A stretch of DNA of 64,000 nt from Bacteroidetes bacterium B1(2017) (GTDB taxonomy: Bacteria > Bacteroidota > Bacteroidia > UKL13-3). Of the stretch, positions 46,648-56,113 are shown one piece after another; positions within the stretch are counted from its first letter, which is position 1, and each line of letters opens with the position of its first letter. The notes beneath the pieces are model-generated. The model did no database searches, was not told where the DNA came from, and saw nothing but the letters and a program-made list of their open reading frames with translations. A program made the translations under genes and the position numbers. The stretch spans positions 1 to 64,000 of the forward strand of contig NKJG01000001.1 of the NCBI GenBank assembly GCA_002256395.1, given 5' to 3'.

Positions 46648-47749
46648 TTACTTGGTAAATTTTTTCGTATTTGTTGCTTAAAGATTCAATACTAACTTCA
46701 ATATTTTTTGTTAAATGCTCATAATTAAGTTTCCCAACCTCACCTCTAACGCTATTAGTCAATTCTGCCAATTTGACCATGCTTTTTTTCAATGCATGAA
46801 AATCTTTTGTTGGTATTAGTTCATTTCCAAAAGTATTTTCAACATAAAATGCTGCATCACCACATCGAGTAGTAATAACAACTAACCCACAAAGCATTGC
46901 CTCAACTAATGTATTAGGAGATCCTTCATAGTCAGAATTTAAAATAAAGATATCAGATAATTGATAATATTCCTGAATGAAAGCACTTGGTGGAAAAATT
47001 TTTACTTTTCCTTCTAAATTATTATTACTTATGAAATCAGAAATTTCCTTAATATATTGATCATTTGCTTGACCAATTAAAATAAGCATTGCGTTTTTAG
47101 AAAGAAACAACTCACTAAAAGCAATTACAATTTCTAATTGCCGTTTTAAAGGAATAATACGTGCTACATTAATAAAAACTAAAGCATTTTCATCAATATC
47201 ATGTTTGTTACGGAATTTACCTTTTTCTAATTCCGAAACTGGTTTAAAATACTCATTGTCAAATCCATTTCGAATAACTTCAACAGGGGTTTTTATCCCA
47301 GATAATTCTTTAACAAATAATTTGCCAGCTTCGCTATTTGCGATGGTTTTTGTAACTAACTTATGAACCAATGGTTTATGGAATCGTGATAGGCCCTTTA
47401 ACTTACGTTTCGAACTTCTCTCAGAAGCAAAAACTTGAACATCTTTTAATAAACGTGTACATAACCAGGCATACAAATTTCCAGTATCCAAAAATCCCTG
47501 AACTGCGTTTATTTTATTATCCCTTATTAAAGTTCGGATTAACCTAAATAGGGAAAAGTCGAACTTTCCATTCCTTTTAAATTGTATCCAATTTACATTT
47601 GGTAAATCAATTGGTTTAAAATGGTGTTTATCTACCCAAGTTACTAGGTAAACTTTATGACCATTTTTGCTTAAACCATTCATAAGATTTACCAATTGCC
47701 TTTCGGCACCACCTGCAGTTAAGGCCTCAATTAGAAACAACAGTCTCAT
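46637..47749 (-). CDS. Glycosyltransferase family 4
   Basis: 370 residues. N-terminal acceptor-domain loop LIEALTAGGAERQLVNLMNGLSKNGHKVYLVTW and C-terminal donor-binding region FINVARIIPLKRQLEIVIAF, LILIGQAND and LNSDYEGSPNTLVEAMLCGLVVITTRCGDA with the EX7E pair. Cytoplasmic. Overlaps the polymerase-like gene by 23 nt. Confidence 0.85.
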   Translation of the reverse strand: MRLLFLIEALTAGGAERQLVNLMNGLSKNGHKVYLVTWVDKHHFKPIDLPNVNWIQFKRNGKFDFSLFRLIRTLIRDNKINAVQGFLDTGNLYAWLCTRLLKDVQVFASERSSKRKLKGLSRFHKPLVHKLVTKTIANSEAGKLFVKELSGIKTPVEVIRNGFDNEYFKPVSELEKGKFRNKHDIDENALVFINVARIIPLKRQLEIVIAFSELFLSKNAMLILIGQANDQYIKEISDFISNNNLEGKVKIFPPSAFIQEYYQLSDIFILNSDYEGSPNTLVEAMLCGLVVITTRCGDAAFYVENTFGNELIPTKDFHALKKSMVKLAELTNSVRGEVGKLNYEHLTKNIEVSIESLSNKYEKIYQVNEY

Positions 47750-48989
47750 CTTCTACTTTCAGGTATTTAACACAGGATGCAATTCCCATAAATAAGAATA
47801 ATAATTTATCATAGTGATCATGTTTTGTTAGACCTCCTATTAGAAATACGATAAAGGAAAGAAACCATGCTTCCAATATTCTTGAATTTCTTATATTCTT
47901 TATTAGCCGAAAGCTAAATAATGACTTAAGCGTTAGAAAGTTAAAATAAACAAAAATCACTAACCCAATAATTCCAGATTCAACAAGTACACTTATATAA
48001 GAATTGTGAGGATGAGAAACCTGATTTACAAGAAAAGGTAAATAAACTGGCATCAAGTGTTTATAATTACCAACTCCAATACCAATTAACCAATTAGTGT
48101 CATCCAACATTTCAAATGATGCATCCCAAAGTAGAAAACGAACATTTTTGGAAATTGAATTATATTCTGTATCACCAGCTCGTCCCTGGTATGTTGTATC
48201 ATCAAAACTTAAGAAAATGGAATCAACAAATTCTTGAGGCAGTAAAAAATATAAACCAACAACAAAACCTATTAAAGCCAAAACAAAACCTATATTTAGT
48301 TTGTAATCCTTGATGCCAAAATAAAAAACCAAAAACAAAACAAGTAAAAATGATGTTCGCGAACCTGTTAGAAATAATGCGAATAAAAAATATAATATCA
48401 GGAAAATTGAAATTGTGCGAACAAATTTATTTTGAATACCTCCCTTAAAAAAACTATAGGAAAAGATAATAAGGATAAGAAAAAGACGACCATAGGTATT
48501 TGAACCTTCAATCTCTTGTTCAAAAATGGTTTTACCCATTTTGGTGAAATACGCAAATGTTGCTGCAAAACCAAAAATCAACATCCATAGCATCATCTTG
48601 TACAATTGATCAAAATTTTTAACAGAATTTGAAATCAGAAAAACCATGATTAAGGATTGAAAATAAGTAGTAGCCCAACTTCGAGTTGAATCGAAAAAAA
48701 AGGTTGAAAAACTAGTTACTCCAATAAAAAGAATATAAACAACAAGGCTTTTTATAATAGAATCTGGGACATTTATTTTATTTTCTCTAGCAAATAAATG
48801 TCCCACTATAAAGGAAATACCTGTAACAATATTTAATAAGACAAGCATACCGTTTCCAAATGGAATAAATTCTTGTGCAGTTTTTTCGCAAAGAATAAAT
48901 GCAATTAACCCTACTACCCCCCAACTTGGATCCTCTAGGGTTTTTATTATTATAAATCCGAATAAAAGAAAGAAAATTATTTGAAACAC
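47727..48989 (-). CDS. O-antigen polymerase/ligase (Wzy/WaaL-type) membrane protein
   Basis: 420 residues with about 10-12 hydrophobic segments. The Wzy_C signature is visible: FLTGSRTSFLLVLFLVFYFG followed by a long periplasmic loop with WLIGIGVGNYKHLMP and VSHPHNSYISVLVESGIIGLVIFVYF. It either polymerises the repeat unit or ligates it to an acceptor; the two cannot be told apart from sequence, but location inside the repeat-unit locus favours polymerase. No Wzx flippase was found in the window. Confidence 0.8.
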   Translation of the reverse strand: MFQIIFFLLFGFIIIKTLEDPSWGVVGLIAFILCEKTAQEFIPFGNGMLVLLNIVTGISFIVGHLFARENKINVPDSIIKSLVVYILFIGVTSFSTFFFDSTRSWATTYFQSLIMVFLISNSVKNFDQLYKMMLWMLIFGFAATFAYFTKMGKTIFEQEIEGSNTYGRLFLILIIFSYSFFKGGIQNKFVRTISIFLILYFLFALFLTGSRTSFLLVLFLVFYFGIKDYKLNIGFVLALIGFVVGLYFLLPQEFVDSIFLSFDDTTYQGRAGDTEYNSISKNVRFLLWDASFEMLDDTNWLIGIGVGNYKHLMPVYLPFLVNQVSHPHNSYISVLVESGIIGLVIFVYFNFLTLKSLFSFRLIKNIRNSRILEAWFLSFIVFLIGGLTKHDHYDKLLFLFMGIASCVKYLKVEDETVVSN

Positions 48990-48999
48990 GGTGTTAAAA

Positions 49000-50037
49000 T
49001 TATTTTTGAGTTAATGTTTTGGCTATTCTTATAAAAAAAGTTGAAATTGGGTTCAAAATCAACAATAAAAACAATAAATAAAACCGGTGATTTTTGAAAG
49101 CGTAATTTGGAAAAAACAACATTGACCCCAACATTCTCCACGATTGTCCTGGCTTTTTATTCAAAAGGGAAACTATACCAATTTTATAACAAACCCTATT
49201 AATATAGGTATTTATCATTTGATTTGGGGCAACTCCAATTTTTTCCGCTTGGACTGAAAAGTCAAGGATATTCAGATAATCGTCAATTTGTTGTTTTACA
49301 TTGGTTGCCTGCGCTACCATGTTTGCTGATCGATGAATACGATATTGGAAACCAATGGTTCGTAAATATAATACCTTTGGATTGGTAAAAAGAATTTTAT
49401 AATTTAAAAACTTATCTGGACCGATGGTCCTGATTGCATTAAACCCCTCAACACTTTTCATTAATTCATTGCTTACCATTACACTTAGGAAAGGGGCAGG
49501 ATTTTTGATGTTTGGTAGCACTTTTTTCAGAATATCATGACCTTCAAATTGAAGTATTTCACCATTTCCAGAATACGAATCAAGCTTACACTTTTTACTT
49601 TGAAACAATTCAAGGTCTCTTTCCTCCAACTCATATTCAAGGCCATTTTCGTCGATATAACTTACATCAGAAAGTATAAACAAATTGGACGGATTGCTTT
49701 GCGCTAAAATTGCTTGATGATATTTGCTTAGCACTTCGGGTTTCATTTTGTCATCCGCTGATAACAGATGGATAAATTTCCCCTTTGCTCTTGAAACCGA
49801 AGCCTGCAAATTTGGGGCAAATCCTATATTAAATTCATTCTTGTATTTTCTAATCCGGGGATCATCAAATGAACTAATTAATTCCCATGATTTATCCGTA
49901 CTACAATTATCGACTATAATAATTTCAAAATCTCCGAAATTTTGCGATAAAACACTATCAACCGTTTCTTTGAGGTAGTGCGCATAATTAAAGTTAGGAA
50001 TACAAATTGAAAAAAATGGACTCATTTTGCTATTCAA
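49000..50037 (-). CDS. Glycosyltransferase family 2
   Basis: 345 residues, GT-A fold. FSICIPNFNYAHYLKETVDSVLSQNFGDFEIIIVDNCSTDKSWELI opens the domain, and LLSADDKMKPEVL supplies the metal-binding DxD-type motif. A hydrophobic C-terminal segment (about 310-330) may attach it to the membrane. Overlaps the next upstream gene by 8 nt. Confidence 0.85.
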   Translation of the reverse strand: MNSKMSPFFSICIPNFNYAHYLKETVDSVLSQNFGDFEIIIVDNCSTDKSWELISSFDDPRIRKYKNEFNIGFAPNLQASVSRAKGKFIHLLSADDKMKPEVLSKYHQAILAQSNPSNLFILSDVSYIDENGLEYELEERDLELFQSKKCKLDSYSGNGEILQFEGHDILKKVLPNIKNPAPFLSVMVSNELMKSVEGFNAIRTIGPDKFLNYKILFTNPKVLYLRTIGFQYRIHRSANMVAQATNVKQQIDDYLNILDFSVQAEKIGVAPNQMINTYINRVCYKIGIVSLLNKKPGQSWRMLGSMLFFPNYAFKNHRFYLLFLLLILNPISTFFIRIAKTLTQK

Positions 50038-51250
50038 ATAATTGGTTCATATTTCTTACATAAGCGTCTAGGGAATAGGTACTGTTGATTAGAATTATTT
50101 TATTTTTTTCAAAATTCCTTTCTAAGCCTTTTTCAACAACCACCATTACTTTTTCCGCTAGGTCATTTTCATTATTTGGATCGAAGCGAAAACCTATTTC
50201 AAGTTCCTTTACTGGCTCTGAAGCCCCTCCAGAATTAGGAACAATTAAGGGCACACCTGCAGCCATGGCTTCAATTACAACCCTTCCAAAAGGTTCAGTT
50301 TCACAAGGGTGTATAAACACGTCCAAACCCTGAAACAAAGCAGGGATATCATCAAAGAAACCTGCCCAAATAAAATTATTCTGCAATCCAAGATTAATAA
50401 CAAGACTTTTTAATCCTGTATAATACTTGAAACCAGTGTTATATATTGGATTTCGAGACCTTTTGGGTTCGGGACCAAAAGCTATAAACCTGAACTTTTT
50501 ATTTCTTGGTAAAATCGCTGCAGCTTTAATAAAAACTTTATGGTTTTTCCAAATAGATGACAAACTCGCCACCATTCCAACTAGGGTTTCGTCATCAGCT
50601 ATGCCATACTTTTCTCGAATGGCCATTCTTTTTTCCTTCGAATCACCGAAGAACAATTTTGGATCAATTCCATCATGAATAACCAATAACTTGGGAGAAT
50701 CAATGTTTTGATTAAAAAACGACCTGATATAATCAGTCATACAAATGACCCTATCGCTGTAATTAAGTATAAAGTTTTGCAATTCATCATCACGCATTAC
50801 AAACTTAACTCTTCCATTTTCTCCAAACGTTTCTTTTATATGCCAAAAGTGTTTAATTCCAGCTTTTCTTGCTGCCAAAGCCCCTTCCCTTATTAAGATG
50901 CTACCAGTATAAACAAAATCAATGGCATTTTTTTTAATAAAATTGGCTATTATTTCGGCCCCTTTCTCACCTGATTTTCCTTTTCGATTATTTTTCCAAT
51001 GTAGAATTTTCTTATAAATCCAAGGCATTCCATTTGGCAAATTCCACCAGGGCATTTCACAAACAATATATCCTTTTGTAAATTCACTGATCCATTCTTC
51101 CTGTATAGGGTTTGGCTTTGTAGGCAATACAAGGTAGGCGTCTATATCCCTTTGGTACCTAAGATATTCTTTAATCCCTTGGGTGGCCCCCCCCCCTGCT
51201 GCATTTAAAACAAATAATACTCGCTTACGAACCATTTCTAAGATGTTCAA
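50030..51250 (-). CDS. Glycosyltransferase family 4 with G10 tract
   Basis: 406 residues (an in-frame ATG 15 nt later is also possible). The donor-domain signature is VGMVASLSSIWKNHKVFIKAAAIL, FIHPCETEPFGRVVIEAMAAGVPLIVPNSGGASEPV. The N-terminal glycine loop NAAGGGATQG is encoded with ten consecutive G residues (C10 at 51187-51196 on +). A gain or loss of one base would frameshift the gene after about 20 codons, so expression may switch by slipped-strand mispairing. In the frame given here the gene is intact. Overlaps the nucleotidyltransferase gene by 26 nt. Confidence 0.85.
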   Translation of the reverse strand: MNILEMVRKRVLFVLNAAGGGATQGIKEYLRYQRDIDAYLVLPTKPNPIQEEWISEFTKGYIVCEMPWWNLPNGMPWIYKKILHWKNNRKGKSGEKGAEIIANFIKKNAIDFVYTGSILIREGALAARKAGIKHFWHIKETFGENGRVKFVMRDDELQNFILNYSDRVICMTDYIRSFFNQNIDSPKLLVIHDGIDPKLFFGDSKEKRMAIREKYGIADDETLVGMVASLSSIWKNHKVFIKAAAILPRNKKFRFIAFGPEPKRSRNPIYNTGFKYYTGLKSLVINLGLQNNFIWAGFFDDIPALFQGLDVFIHPCETEPFGRVVIEAMAAGVPLIVPNSGGASEPVKELEIGFRFDPNNENDLAEKVMVVVEKGLERNFEKNKIILINSTYSLDAYVRNMNQLFE

Positions 51251-51947
51251 TAAAGTTATTTAATGCTTCAGGTGTTCCCATATCCCACATGGCTTTTGCT
51301 TCTGAAATTTTAACGGGCAGCCCTGCGTTAATGAGTTTTTGATATACAGGAATTACAAAAAACTCACCTCGTGTTCTTTCATTATTCTCGATCATATCTG
51401 TTCCAAAACGGATTATATCATTCCCATTAGAAAAGAAATACAAACCCGTACTGGCATAATCAGAAATTCTTATTTTTTCTGCCACTTCAACCACTATTCC
51501 CAATTCATTGGTTCGAGCAAATGACCAAGAATCACCAGGTAAATTAATCACTGAAATTATTCCCTTGGCATCCCCTAAATTTCTAATATCTGTATCCAAA
51601 CTACCCTCAACTAAGGTGTCAGAAGCCATCACTAGAACAGGCTTATGGTTAAAATATTCAGAAGCCAAAAGAACTGTGCATAGTTGACCTTCTGTTACTT
51701 CATCAATAAGCAAAAGTTTAACCGGTTTATTAGGTAGGTATTTAGCGATTAACTCACTAACTTTATATTCTGCTTCGTGTTCTAAAAGTGCAATAATTAC
51801 CAATAATTCATATTCTAGATTTCCTAAGCTTAACAAAGCCCTAACAAACATAGGAGTACCATCAACCAGAATTAGAGGTTTAGGCGTTTGATAACCCTTA
51901 TTGGAAAAGCGACTGCCTCTCCCGGCCATTGGCATTACTACAATCAT
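51225..51947 (-). CDS. Sugar-phosphate nucleotidyltransferase-like protein
   Basis: 240 residues. Opens with VVMPMAGRGSRFSNKGYQTPKPLILVDGTPM, the nucleotide-binding signature of sugar-1-phosphate NTP transferases, and has VMASDTLVEG as the metal-binding strand. Likely activates a sugar or polyol phosphate. It overlaps the HAD phosphatase gene by 4 nt; together with the fused enzyme upstream these three genes appear to make one activated building block. Confidence 0.8.
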   Translation of the reverse strand: MIVVMPMAGRGSRFSNKGYQTPKPLILVDGTPMFVRALLSLGNLEYELLVIIALLEHEAEYKVSELIAKYLPNKPVKLLLIDEVTEGQLCTVLLASEYFNHKPVLVMASDTLVEGSLDTDIRNLGDAKGIISVINLPGDSWSFARTNELGIVVEVAEKIRISDYASTGLYFFSNGNDIIRFGTDMIENNERTRGEFFVIPVYQKLINAGLPVKISEAKAMWDMGTPEALNNFIEHLRNGS

Positions 51948-52324
51948 TTTTCTTTTGCTAATTCTTCAATGTTTTTTTTTGTAAGATTTTCCCAGCCACC
52001 AAATCGCAAGGCTCTATCATCAATATAAATATGTCCATTAGGTTTCCCAAAGTAAATCTCATCATATTCAATTTCATTTCTTTCGAGCCAGTCTAAAGTA
52101 ATTTTACCTACATTTTTCATTACTCTACCTAAATTACTCTCTTGGGTAGCCATGTTTCTAGCTGTTTGAATAATTACATAATGTCCGTCAGCTTTTAGCT
52201 CCTTAATTCGTTCGTAAGCTCCTGGCAACAAAGGCAAAGCATCATATGTTTCACCAGTTTTTTTTATTGGACATATCGTACCGTCGAGGTCAATTACAAT
52301 TCTCATATTTTTCGATAATTTCAT
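51944..52324 (-). CDS. Small HAD-superfamily phosphatase
   Basis: 126 residues as read, or 120 from the internal ATG 52306. HAD motif I is RIVIDLDGTIC; IIQTARNM gives motif II, and YIDDRALRFGGW the C-terminal acidic motif. Compact, capless HAD proteins of this kind occur in capsule loci beside nucleotidyltransferases. The substrate is unknown. Overlaps both neighbours. Confidence 0.75.
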   Translation of the reverse strand: MKLSKNMRIVIDLDGTICPIKKTGETYDALPLLPGAYERIKELKADGHYVIIQTARNMATQESNLGRVMKNVGKITLDWLERNEIEYDEIYFGKPNGHIYIDDRALRFGGWENLTKKNIEELAKEK

Positions 52325-53933
52325 TTAAAAACACTATTCCCTGTGCAAACATTACTTGTTGTCTGCTTGGTTTATCTTTATGTAAAGGAAGCATAGAAAT
52401 GAACAAGAGGCCTTCTATAAATTGAATTTCATCTGGATTGAACCCATTTGCTTCTAATTGTTTGTCAAAATCAATAGTTACAGCTGTTGGAACTTCATTT
52501 GAGAAAATATTGCATTTTATTTCATTTCCATCAATTGAAACTTCAAACAAATCAGATACTATATAATCATAGAGGCCATGAATACTGTGCCTTAATTTTG
52601 CCATATCATAACGCTGGTCTCCAAATATTCCTACCTGACCAAAACTACCCCTGGGGTCAATCAATTTTACGATTTGGCTGTTTATATCAAATAAGATATT
52701 TGAAAAGCATAAATCACCATGAAGAATCCCTAGCCGGGCATTCACAATCATTTTTTTTGCATACTGGTTAATTTGAGGTATCAAGCGTTGAAATCCTTTG
52801 TATACAATACCATTGATTAGTAGGGTTTCCTTATCAAAAAGTTCTTTCCATTTTTGATCCCCTTCAAAAAGTATATTCAGTCGTTCAAAGGTTTTATTTA
52901 AATATATTTCTAGTAGGGTTTCATTATTTATTTGAGTTGAATATTTCCCGAATTCTGTCACTATTTCCATCAACTTTTTCACTATTCCGTGCCAAGCTTC
53001 TTGACTCAAATCTGAGTATAAAAAAAGTTCACTTAAAGTAGGATATCCATAATATTCTTGAGTAAAGACCAGTCTTCCTTCTTTTTCGTTTTTTTTAATA
53101 ATACGTGGAGATAGAACACTTAATTCAGATGGCAAATCTTCGTACCATTTCAATTCGTTTCTCAATTTATCATCAAACTCACTTTCCTTAGTAATTGTAT
53201 TTAAAACTGGATGTATAAACAAACTATTAAAATATCTCGATTGTAATAATTGCCTTTTAGCACTCAATAAGTTTTCAATATTTCCAAAATCATACCAGTA
53301 ATTAGCAGGCAAACTTTTAACAATATATTTTGAACCATATGACTTCAAGACATCAGAAAGTTGATTTTTTCCATCTATTATTCCCTTTAGGATTAAGTTA
53401 TAAAAATCTCCTGAATGGTTTAATTTATAATATCCGCAAAGAGCTTCAAACGGAACACCAGGGTTTTCCGTTTTATCATGGTAATTTACAATTACCCCAT
53501 TACTATCACTTTCAGCAATACACCAACGGGTTGAATCTTCTACAGTGTGGGTGTAAACATATTCACCCTCTATATCGAAGGAGTCTCGAATTAATGTATC
53601 ACCTAAAATTACCTGAACTGCACCCTCGAGATTTGAATGTTCAAGTCCTGCCTTTAATGAATGCAGAATACTTGGTGATTCATTTAATTCCAACAAATCC
53701 AGTTTCATTTTGGTGCAAAAAGTCCTAGTCAAAAATTGTTTTAAATGTATATCATCAGATCTGTGCACAAGCACAGCTTGATTAAAACCTTTTTCTATAA
53801 GATCTTCCAAAATCCAACTAATAACAGGTTTTCCATTTACTGGAATCATGCTATTGGAAGTATTACTCTTTATAGGGAGATTTAGGAAATTTATTTTACC
53901 ACCACAAAGAATTACAGTTACTGTTTTACTCAT
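52290..53933 (-). CDS. Nucleotidyltransferase-kinase fusion protein
   Basis: 547 residues with two domains. Residues 1-235 resemble sugar nucleotidyltransferases (VTVILCGGK, MIPVNGKPVISWILEDLIEKGFNQAVLV, QVILGDTLI). Residues about 290-547 resemble aminoglycoside/choline kinase-type phosphotransferases, with GILHGDLCFSNILFD (around 400) and LIDPRGSFG as the Brenner-type and metal-binding motifs. A single protein could phosphorylate and then nucleotidyl-activate a small substrate. The N-terminal glycine loop is short (CGGKINFLN), so the first activity may be altered. Confidence 0.75.
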   Translation of the reverse strand: MSKTVTVILCGGKINFLNLPIKSNTSNSMIPVNGKPVISWILEDLIEKGFNQAVLVHRSDDIHLKQFLTRTFCTKMKLDLLELNESPSILHSLKAGLEHSNLEGAVQVILGDTLIRDSFDIEGEYVYTHTVEDSTRWCIAESDSNGVIVNYHDKTENPGVPFEALCGYYKLNHSGDFYNLILKGIIDGKNQLSDVLKSYGSKYIVKSLPANYWYDFGNIENLLSAKRQLLQSRYFNSLFIHPVLNTITKESEFDDKLRNELKWYEDLPSELSVLSPRIIKKNEKEGRLVFTQEYYGYPTLSELFLYSDLSQEAWHGIVKKLMEIVTEFGKYSTQINNETLLEIYLNKTFERLNILFEGDQKWKELFDKETLLINGIVYKGFQRLIPQINQYAKKMIVNARLGILHGDLCFSNILFDINSQIVKLIDPRGSFGQVGIFGDQRYDMAKLRHSIHGLYDYIVSDLFEVSIDGNEIKCNIFSNEVPTAVTIDFDKQLEANGFNPDEIQFIEGLLFISMLPLHKDKPSRQQVMFAQGIVFLNEIIEKYENCN

Positions 53934-53934
53934 T

Positions 53935-55209
53935 TTAACTATTCTTTAAATTTCTAGAAATAGCTTCTAGAATATTTCGAATTGGCTCCCTTTCATCCCC
54001 AACATATTCAGCAGAAATATAACTTCTTTCTTTCTTGTATTTTTCAGGAAATTCTAAATTTTCATCCATTTGTTCAAAAAACTCTTGATTGTTCATAGCT
54101 AATTTAACCCAAGTATTTTTTACTAACCTTCCAAAATGCCAAGCTAAACAAAATCTGCTGTAATAATCCCTCCAAATATAGGGTTGGTATTCATTGTATA
54201 CTGGTACAACAAAGGGAGTATCTAAAAAAGCACTCTCCAAGACCATTGTACTGCCTGGACTCACACATATATCAGCATGAGAAAGCATATTCAATGAAAA
54301 AACTACCTCCTCATAGGTTGGTGTCCAATTTAGAGTTGGGATGTATGTTTTAAACTCACTAAAAACCAAATCTGGAACAGATGAAAAGCGATCAAAAAGT
54401 GCTTTTTTACTCCACGGATGAAGGCGGCAAATGATTTGGGGCCTTTTCGATTCTTCAAATTTCAAGGAATATTCCACCATTTTATCAAGCACAAAGGTTT
54501 CCTCAAAAAATGGAACAAATTGTCCGATACTTGCATACACCAGAATTGGCTTTTTGGGATCGAGCCCAATCTGAGTTGCAAATGCTTCTCTTGTGTATAA
54601 ATTATCCTTATTAAAGTATGGTTCAAAAGCATGAACCCCCATTATCTTCACCTTCTTTTTTGGATAAGACTCCATTGTAAACATTTCATTTCTGTTTACT
54701 TCGTTCCAAACCAAAGCTTCATCCACATGGGTCATAATTCCTTTATATACATTATCCCAGCTATTAACAATTCCCACCACCGGAATTCCTAAGCTGGTAG
54801 CTAAATTTGCAAGTGGTCTTTCATGTGGCAGGTGAATGTGGGTACATAGCATAATTGACTCATGGGCCTTTTCCTTAAAAAAGGGAATCAATTCACAGTA
54901 GTAAGGGTGACTTTCTTTTCTTTCCTGATTTAAAATATATGGCACAAGACTTTTCAGTCCATAGGTTATTACCTTCTTCTTTAATTTAAGCCAAAATTTA
55001 TCTCTTTTATTTAAGGTGTAAGGGATTATTTCCTTGAAAGTAACCGGATATTTCCTGCTCCATTTTCCAGTGAATTCTTTAATATTATATGCCGGAGTGA
55101 ATATTACAATTTCTGCATTTGGCCATCTTTCATAAACTTTTCCAATAAAGTTATTTTCAAGTATATTTCTAACAGTATGACCTTCAGGAAGACATAGGAA
55201 TAATCTCAT
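53935..55209 (-). CDS. Putative GT-B glycosyl- or glycerophosphotransferase
   Basis: 424 residues with no membrane segment. Features suggest a GT-B fold: N-terminal FLCLPEGHTVRNILENN, a mid-protein PILVYASIGQFVPFFEE, and a C-terminal ICVSPGSTMVLESAFLDTPFVVPVY like the donor site of UDP-GlcNAc epimerase-like and CDP-glycerol transferase-like enzymes. The exact family is not recognised. Starts 54 nt after the methyltransferase gene. Confidence 0.6.
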   Translation of the reverse strand: MRLFLCLPEGHTVRNILENNFIGKVYERWPNAEIVIFTPAYNIKEFTGKWSRKYPVTFKEIIPYTLNKRDKFWLKLKKKVITYGLKSLVPYILNQERKESHPYYCELIPFFKEKAHESIMLCTHIHLPHERPLANLATSLGIPVVGIVNSWDNVYKGIMTHVDEALVWNEVNRNEMFTMESYPKKKVKIMGVHAFEPYFNKDNLYTREAFATQIGLDPKKPILVYASIGQFVPFFEETFVLDKMVEYSLKFEESKRPQIICRLHPWSKKALFDRFSSVPDLVFSEFKTYIPTLNWTPTYEEVVFSLNMLSHADICVSPGSTMVLESAFLDTPFVVPVYNEYQPYIWRDYYSRFCLAWHFGRLVKNTWVKLAMNNQEFFEQMDENLEFPEKYKKERSYISAEYVGDEREPIRNILEAISRNLKNS

Positions 55210-55263
55210 TTTATTTTTTAATTTAGTGAAAATTTATGAATAAACTAATTTTAAAAAATGCAT

Positions 55264-56022
55264 TTAGGTGTTTTTTGGAATCATGAAAAACCATGGAGTC
55301 GGAAATGGCCTACCTTCGTTAATGACACGAAGGAGGTTTTTATTAAAGATTCTAAACACAAATGGCAACTTCGATTTATCCTTAAAATCTTCAAGATTCT
55401 CATCCCTGTTATTTATAATTGAAATCTGATGTGTATTTTCAAATCTATCTAGCAGAATATTTTGAATTTCTATTGAATGTGTTTCAACTAATAAAGTAGT
55501 ATTTATTAATTGTCTAGCAACTTCATTAGTAAGTAATGCTAATTCATACCCTTCAGTATCAATTATAATAAAATCAGGTTTATCATTGGCCAAATTATCA
55601 ATAAAAGATTCATATTCACATTTACCAAAAACTTCCAACCTATTTTGAACTGAATTCAATTGAGAATTATTTAATAACAATTCGCGGGAGTCACTATCCA
55701 TTTCCCATGCTTTTAAAGTAGCATTCGGAATAAGTTTTAACATCCCAATTGCATAGTACCCTTCGGCACTACCAATATCAAAAATACGATTAATCTTAAG
55801 TAAATCTAAGTTTTGAATAGTAGGATAAAGTTCCATTTCATACGTACCTAATAACTTATTGCCAGAATTACCCCATTTCGAACCTTTAGCTAATTTAAGC
55901 CCTTTAAAAATTCCAGTTTGAACTTCCCCTTGAAATGCTCGATGTAAAAGATTAATTAGCTTTTCTAAAGGATAAAATTTATTGTAGAAATAATATTCAA
56001 ATATGTTGTATTTAATTTTCAT
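55264..56022 (-). CDS. FkbM-like methyltransferase
   Basis: 252 residues. SAM-binding motif IFDIGSAEGYYAIGMLKLIPNATLKAWEMDSDS (about 80-110) and FIIIDTEGYELALLT, where FkbM-type enzymes have D-x-E-G. Probably methylates a sugar or acyl group in this polysaccharide. Gaps of 54 and 91 nt on either side are the largest in this stretch of the operon; I see no terminator in them. Confidence 0.7.
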   Translation of the reverse strand: MKIKYNIFEYYFYNKFYPLEKLINLLHRAFQGEVQTGIFKGLKLAKGSKWGNSGNKLLGTYEMELYPTIQNLDLLKINRIFDIGSAEGYYAIGMLKLIPNATLKAWEMDSDSRELLLNNSQLNSVQNRLEVFGKCEYESFIDNLANDKPDFIIIDTEGYELALLTNEVARQLINTTLLVETHSIEIQNILLDRFENTHQISIINNRDENLEDFKDKSKLPFVFRIFNKNLLRVINEGRPFPTPWFFMIPKNT

Positions 56023-56113
56023 AATTTATTTATAAGTGTAAATTCTGTTAAAGTCAATTAATAATAGAAATTAGATTATTCTGTTCTTTTTAATAAAACT
56101 AACTCCAAATTTT

